A stretch of DNA of 8,842 nt from the NCBI GenBank assembly GCA_002433675.1, contig DJIP01000058.1:1-8842 (forward strand). The letters are read 5' to 3'. The position numbers were made by a program, and so were the translations under genes. The notes beneath the pieces were generated by a model. That model ran no database searches. It was not told the DNA's origin and saw nothing but the letters and a program-made list of their open reading frames with translations. Source of the DNA: Halomonas halophila. Lineage in GTDB: Bacteria; Pseudomonadota; Gammaproteobacteria; Pseudomonadales; Halomonadaceae. This document shows, one piece after another, positions 5,460 to 8,842 of this stretch (its first letter is position 1; each line of letters begins with the position of its first letter).

Positions 5460-6581
5460 TCAGCCGTCGGTGCCGGTCCCTGTGCCTGCGTCAGAGTGGG
5501 GCGGCAACCGGGCCATGCTGCGCTCCTTGATCCCGCGCGGCCAGGCGTAGACCAGCGCCTTCAACAGGGTCGCCAGCGGGATCGCGAAGAACACCCCCCA
5601 GAAGCCCCAGACGCCGCCGAAGAACAGCACCGCAAGAATGATCGACACAGGGTGCAGGTTGACCGCCTCGGAGAACAGCACCGGCACCAGCACGTTGCCG
5701 TCCAGCGCCTGGATCACCCCGTAGGCGACGATCACATAGAGGAACTGGTCGCCCAGTCCGAAGTGAAAGCCCGCTACCGCCGCCACCGGCAGTGTCGCCA
5801 CTGCGGCACCGATGTAGGGCACCAGCACCGAAAAGCCCACCAGCACCGCCAGCAGCGCCGAGTAGGGAAGGCCAAAGAAGGCGAAGGTGAAGAAGGTCAC
5901 GGTGCCGACGATGACGATCTCGGTGGCCTTGCCGCGCACATAGTTGGCGATCTGGCAGTCCATTTCCTTCCACACCCGGGTCATCAGGTCACGCTTGGCC
6001 GGCAGCAGCGATACGGTAAAGCCCACCAGGCGGTCACGGTCCTTGAGCATGAACAGCACCAGGATCGGCACCAGCACCAGATAGATGATCAGCCCCAGCA
6101 CATTGCCGAGCGACGCCAGCGACAGCGTCAGTGCACGCTGGCTCAATTGGGTCGCCTCGCGGCTGAGCACGCCGATCCAGTCCTGGACCAGGTCCGGGGT
6201 AATCAGCTGGGGGTAGCTCATCTGCAGGTCATCCAGCATCTGCTGACCGGCGGCAAACATCCGCGGCGCCTCCTGGATCAGGCTGGCCAGCTGGTTCCAG
6301 ATCAACGGCAGCAGGATCAGCGCCAAGGCCAGCAGCACGCCGACAAAGGCCAGAAAGACCGTCATGACCGCCACCAGATGTGGCACCTTGCGTCGCGTCA
6401 GGGCGTTGACCGCGCCCTGCAACAGGAAGGCGACCACCAGAGCGGTGAGAAAGGGCGCCAGCATCTGGCCGAGCCAGATGACCACCGCCAGCCCCACCAC
6501 CAGCAACACCAGCAGCAGCACCGCCTCCTCATCGGAGAAGTAGTGATCGACCCAGCCGCGAAACACGCTACGCAGACTCAT
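5460..6581 (-). CDS. perM: AI-2E family transporter / PerM-like inner-membrane protein
   Basis: 373 residues of the PF01594-type family, polytopic inner-membrane proteins whose substrates differ (AI-2 export for TqsA; sodium/proton exchange reported for some members). Hydrophobic segments lie at about 20-58, 68-93, 157-180, 222-270, 278-295 and 311-345, with a soluble stretch at about 95-155. Family landmarks are NYVRGKATE (213-221), VPYIGA (254-259), LDGNVLVP followed by NLHP (293-311) and GFWGVFFAIPLA (326-337). The C-terminus ends in a short Gly/Thr repeat (GTGTGTDG). Its ATG at 6581 overlaps the tusA-like stop as ATGA, so translation is probably coupled to the sulfur-carrier gene. E. coli keeps perM next to bepA, as nearly here. 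The family is sure; substrate and exact orthology to PerM are not. Confidence 0.88.
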   Translation of the reverse strand: MSLRSVFRGWVDHYFSDEEAVLLLVLLVVGLAVVIWLGQMLAPFLTALVVAFLLQGAVNALTRRKVPHLVAVMTVFLAFVGVLLALALILLPLIWNQLASLIQEAPRMFAAGQQMLDDLQMSYPQLITPDLVQDWIGVLSREATQLSQRALTLSLASLGNVLGLIIYLVLVPILVLFMLKDRDRLVGFTVSLLPAKRDLMTRVWKEMDCQIANYVRGKATEIVIVGTVTFFTFAFFGLPYSALLAVLVGFSVLVPYIGAAVATLPVAAVAGFHFGLGDQFLYVIVAYGVIQALDGNVLVPVLFSEAVNLHPVSIILAVLFFGGVWGFWGVFFAIPLATLLKALVYAWPRGIKERSMARLPPHSDAGTGTGTDG

Positions 6582-6820
6582 GCATCACCCGCCTTGCGCA
6601 ACCAGTAGACGTAGACCTTGCCACGCTCTTCGCGCCCCTCCAGCACGTGGGCGCTGTGCTCGGCAAAGCTTTCAAAGTCTCGCCAGGAACCGGCGTCGGT
6701 GGCCCTGACCTCCAGCACCTGCCCGGGCGACAGGCGCGACAGCGCCTGCTTGGCCTTGAGCAGCGGCAGCGGACACGGAAGTCCGCACGCATCTAGCACA
6801 TCGTCAGGTTGCACTGCCAT
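6578..6820 (-). CDS. TusA-family sulfur carrier protein
   Basis: 80-residue cytosolic protein with the TusA/SirA/YedF fold. The signature LDACGLPCPLPLLKAK (9-24) contains the CPxP motif, with Cys16 as the predicted persulfide-carrying residue; Cys12 is a second cysteine just before it. TusA-like proteins pass sulfur from IscS-type desulfurases to tRNA thiolation, molybdenum cofactor or other acceptors. The gene occupies the position of P. aeruginosa PA1006, which I recall being tied to molybdenum homeostasis and nitrate respiration, so this role may fit better than tRNA modification; that is inference. I chose the ATG at 6820 (GGGAGA at 6825-6830; length typical), not the longer open frame upstream, whose extra residues are unlike the family. 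It overlaps the downstream perM-like gene by 4 nt. The Shine-Dalgarno lies in a small inverted repeat. Confidence 0.9.
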   Translation of the reverse strand: MAVQPDDVLDACGLPCPLPLLKAKQALSRLSPGQVLEVRATDAGSWRDFESFAEHSAHVLEGREERGKVYVYWLRKAGDA

Positions 6821-6822
6821 GA

Positions 6823-6836
6823 TCTCTCCCGAGAGA
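6823..6836 (-). promoter_or_regulatory. tusA-like gene ribosome-binding site inside a hairpin
   Basis: On the minus strand TCTCTC-GG-GAGAGA is a perfect inverted repeat (at least a 5-bp stem with a CGGG tetraloop). The Shine-Dalgarno GGGAGA lies in its loop and 3' arm, 4 nt before the ATG. Folding would reduce access of the ribosome. Confidence 0.4.
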
Positions 6837-6895
6837 ATGCGATATCGGATCGCTGCACATCGCAGCGCCGTTGCCCCGAGGGGCGAGCCCTTGCG

Positions 6896-6924
6896 ATTTA
6901 AAGGCACTTTTCCGGCTGAATCAA
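6896..6924 (-). promoter_or_regulatory. Candidate promoter of the tusA-perM pair
   Basis: Reading leftwards, TTGATT (6919-6924) and TTAAAT (6896-6901) stand 17 nt apart, each four of six to the sigma70 consensus. The transcript would start near 6889 and carry a leader of about 70 nt with three small inverted repeats: GCCCC/GGGGC (6873-6884), CGCTGC/GCAGCG (6851-6867) and the ribosome-site hairpin (6823-6836). I saw no equally good promoter for bepA on the other strand. Confidence 0.4.
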
Positions 6925-6967
6925 TGTCCCAAGGCAACCCCCTCCAACGCTATCGACGAGGATCCCG

Positions 6968-8530
6968 ATGCCCAAGCGCACGCTGTTTGCCGCCATCGCT
7001 CGCCCCGCGCGGGCACGCCGTCAGGCATCGCCTTGGCATCGCGGCCGCTGGCACCCGATGCTGGGCCTGACCCTGGCGTCGACGCTTGCGTTGAGCCTGA
7101 GTACCACCGCGGTCCAGGCCCAGTATCTGGACCAGGGCACCCTGCTCGATCAGCCACGGGAGCTGAACCTGCCATCGCTGATGTCCACCGGCAGCAACGC
7201 CATCAGCGGTGAGGAAACCCGCCTTGGACGGGCCTGGCTACGCCAGTTTCGCGCCCACGTGCCGGAATGGCGCGACCCCCTGGCCCAGCACTATGTGGAG
7301 ACGCTGGTCGGCCGCCTGGTGCCCTACAGCGACCTGGGAGGCATCAACACCACCATCACCCTGGTCGACAACAAGACCTTGAACGCCTTCGCCGTCCCCG
7401 GCGGCGTGGTCGGCGTCAACACCGGCCTGTTCGCCTTCGCCGACCAGGAAGCCGAGGTTGCCTCGGTACTGGCCCACGAGCTCGGCCACCTGTCGCAGCG
7501 CCACTACGCCCGCAGCAAGGCCCGCGCCGAGCAGACCCAGGTGCCGGCCATGGCCACCATGCTGGCAGGCCTGATCCTGGCCGCCAGCGGCGCCGGTGAC
7601 GCCGGCATCGCGGCCCTGGCCGGCAGTCAGGCGGCGATGATCCAGGACCAGCTGCGCTACTCGCGTCGCTACGAGGAAGAGGCCGATCGTATCGGCCTGC
7701 AGGCCATGGCCAGCGCCGGCTACGAACCCCAGGCGATGGTCGACATGTTTCGCTCCATGCAGCGTCTGATGAGTCTCCAGGGCGGCACCCCGCCGGAATT
7801 CCTGCTGACCCACCCGATCACCGAATCACGCATCAGTGACACCCAGGCCAGGGTCAATCAGACCCGGGTGACGGGCTCGGCACCGGATGAACTGCAGTAC
7901 CAGTTCATCCGTGCCCGGGCGCTGCTGGCGATCCACGAGCGGGCGCCCAGCCAGGCGATGACGGTGATGCGCCAGGACCAGGCACCGGCGGACGCCCAAC
8001 GCTATCTGCAGGCGCTGATCGACGCCCGAGCCGGCCAGACCGGCTCGGCATTGAACACCCTCGACGGCCTGGCCCGAGCCCACCCGGATACCGCCCTGCT
8101 GCCCGCCAGTGCCGTCCAGGTGGCGCTGGAAGGCGGACGCGTCGACGAGGCCATCGAGCGCGCCCGGCGCCAGTTGCGACTGATGCCGGGCTACCCACCG
8201 ACCACCCAGCTGCTGGGCGAGGCACTGCTGCAGCGCGATCCCGACGCGGCCTACCGGGAACTCCACGCACTGGCCCAGCGCCGTCCCGAGGATCCCACCG
8301 TGTTCGGCCTGCTGGCGGAAGCCGCCGGGCGCAGCGGGCGTGAAGCCTGGGGCCATCTGGCCAGAGCCGAGCAACTGCAGTTGACCGGTGAGATCGATCG
8401 CGCCATTCGCCAGCTGGAGGTCGCCGAGGCGATGGCCGAGCGCGAAGGCGACCTCAACGCCAGGTCCAGTATTCAGCGTCGCCGCGACGCCTTCCTCGAC
8501 TACCGCCGAACCATGGAGAAGTTTCGCTGA
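6968..8530 (+). CDS. bepA: Periplasmic M48 metalloprotease with TPR domain, BepA family
   Basis: 520 residues (E. coli BepA about 487). BepA works in the periplasm on LptD and BAM: it helps LptD assemble and degrades stalled forms. The signal peptide has a long basic n-region (1-30) and a hydrophobic core at 31-48, with likely cleavage AVQA/QY at 51/52. The protease domain has HELGH (170-174: His170, Glu171, His174) and YEEEADRIG (235-243) with Glu236 the likely third zinc ligand. His282 in LLTHPITESR corresponds to the histidine proposed to gate the E. coli active site. About 305-490 is helical and TPR-like (paired Ala/Leu-rich helices). The ATG at 6968 has GAGG 6 nt upstream; a start at Met31 would remove the basic n-region. 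It is divergent from tusA and convergent with nadA. The protease call is firm and orthology to BepA very likely. Confidence 0.93.
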   Translation: MPKRTLFAAIARPARARRQASPWHRGRWHPMLGLTLASTLALSLSTTAVQAQYLDQGTLLDQPRELNLPSLMSTGSNAISGEETRLGRAWLRQFRAHVPEWRDPLAQHYVETLVGRLVPYSDLGGINTTITLVDNKTLNAFAVPGGVVGVNTGLFAFADQEAEVASVLAHELGHLSQRHYARSKARAEQTQVPAMATMLAGLILAASGAGDAGIAALAGSQAAMIQDQLRYSRRYEEEADRIGLQAMASAGYEPQAMVDMFRSMQRLMSLQGGTPPEFLLTHPITESRISDTQARVNQTRVTGSAPDELQYQFIRARALLAIHERAPSQAMTVMRQDQAPADAQRYLQALIDARAGQTGSALNTLDGLARAHPDTALLPASAVQVALEGGRVDEAIERARRQLRLMPGYPPTTQLLGEALLQRDPDAAYRELHALAQRRPEDPTVFGLLAEAAGRSGREAWGHLARAEQLQLTGEIDRAIRQLEVAEAMAEREGDLNARSSIQRRRDAFLDYRRTMEKFR

Positions 8531-8532
8531 GC

Positions 8533-8555
8533 CCAGCGGCTCAGCACTCCGCTGG
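8533..8555 (+). terminator. Hairpin directly after bepA, weak terminator candidate
   Basis: CCAGCGG and CCGCTGG form a 7-bp stem with a 9-nt loop starting 3 nt past the bepA stop. No T-tract follows, so it is only a candidate; a small GCGCC/GGCGC hairpin (8583-8594) lies further on. Confidence 0.25.
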
Positions 8556-8616
8556 CACAGCGCTCAGGTGACCTGCACTTGGGCGCCTTGGCGCTCCGAC
8601 GACGTAACCCATAGAC

Positions 8617-8646
8617 AAAAACGCCCACGAGACTCTCTCGTGGGCG
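8617..8646 (-). terminator. Rho-independent terminator of nadA
   Basis: On the minus strand an 11-bp perfect GC-rich stem (8646-8636 with 8632-8622, loop GAG) is followed directly by TTTTT (8621-8617). It lies 35 nt past the nadA stop. On the plus strand the same hairpin could stop bepA transcripts but lacks a T-tract. Confidence 0.85.
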
Positions 8647-8680
8647 CGGGATGTCGCCTGATACAGCTTAACGGCTGGCC

Positions 8681-8842
8681 TCAGGCCTGAAACTCCAGCA
8701 TACGCGTCAGCGGCTTGAGCGCCTGGGTACGCAGGGTGTCGCTGACCTGGATTTCACCGCTGCCCTCTCGCAGCGCGGTGGCCAGATTGTCCAGGGCGTT
8801 CATCGCCATCCACGGGCAGTGGGCGCAGCTTCGACAGGTCGC
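8681..8842 (-). CDS. nadA: Quinolinate synthase, C-terminal part
   Basis: The last 53 codons of nadA; the gene continues past the right edge. NadA is a cytosolic 4Fe-4S enzyme that condenses iminoaspartate (from NadB) with dihydroxyacetone phosphate to quinolinate in de novo NAD synthesis. The visible end carries the hallmark [13 protein letters not shown], with the CxxCxxC-P arrangement that includes the third cluster-binding cysteine of bacterial NadA, and ends in [10 protein letters not shown], like the E. coli C-terminus. It is convergent with bepA and ends in a clear intrinsic terminator. nadA next to bepA matches the Pseudomonas order. Confidence 0.95.
   Translation of the reverse strand, partial: ATCRSCAHCPWMAMNALDNLATALREGSGEIQVSDTLRTQALKPLTRMLEFQA

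Noticed and set aside
5181..6608. 475-codon plus-strand open frame
   Set aside because: It starts inside bcp in another frame and runs antisense to the perM-like gene; its Gln/His/Arg-rich sequence is a typical shadow with no family features.
7238..8374. Minus-strand frames of 191 and 182 codons opposite bepA
   Set aside because: They are antisense to a protein with clear protease motifs and show only Gly/Ala/His/Gln-rich shadow sequence.

Overview
The window looks like chromosome from a GC-rich gammaproteobacterium. Gene content and order suggest a Halomonas- or Pseudomonas-like lineage; Halomonadaceae is my best guess, but the genus is inferred, not shown. Apart from the left end this is a conserved housekeeping block: purC, a metallo-beta-lactamase-fold gene, bamC and dapA on the minus strand, bcp on the plus strand, perM-like and tusA-like genes on the minus strand, bepA on the plus strand, and the end of nadA on the minus strand. 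From memory, Pseudomonas aeruginosa PA1004-PA1013 has nearly the same order, and E. coli keeps parts of it (purC-bamC-dapA, gcvR-bcp, perM-bepA).

Left end (1-1196): the first 442 bases encode the N-terminus of a secreted surface protein, probably a YadA-like trimeric autotransporter adhesin, on the minus strand and cut by the window edge. Behind it lies about 750 bp without a convincing gene. Its middle (about 640-1020) is clearly more AT-rich than the rest, and hairpins lie near purC.

Centre left (1197-4674): dapA, bamC, MBL-fold protein and purC are all read leftwards with short gaps (60 nt, a 1-nt overlap, 56 nt), so they are probably one operon covering lysine/diaminopimelate synthesis, outer-membrane assembly, an uncharacterised metallohydrolase and purine synthesis. 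The start codons of purC, bamC and dapA are best placed downstream of the longest open frame, on Shine-Dalgarno and family-length grounds.

Centre right (4675-6820): a 213-bp divergent region between dapA and bcp holds a good sigma70 promoter for bcp and two GGTCGYGACC dyads exactly 21 bp apart on the dapA side. bcp (a peroxiredoxin lacking the E. coli-type resolving cysteine) converges on the tusA-perM pair across an 11-bp terminator hairpin. tusA and perM overlap by ATGA, and the tusA ribosome-binding site can fold into a hairpin.

Right end (6821-8842): bepA, a periplasmic M48 protease with TPRs that serves outer-membrane quality control, converges on nadA, whose rho-independent terminator is clear. 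bamC, bepA and the adhesin all concern outer-membrane proteins.

I found no mobile element, CRISPR array, tRNA, rRNA or defence system. The least explained parts are the adhesin with its AT-rich upstream region, the paired dyads before dapA and the structured tusA leader.
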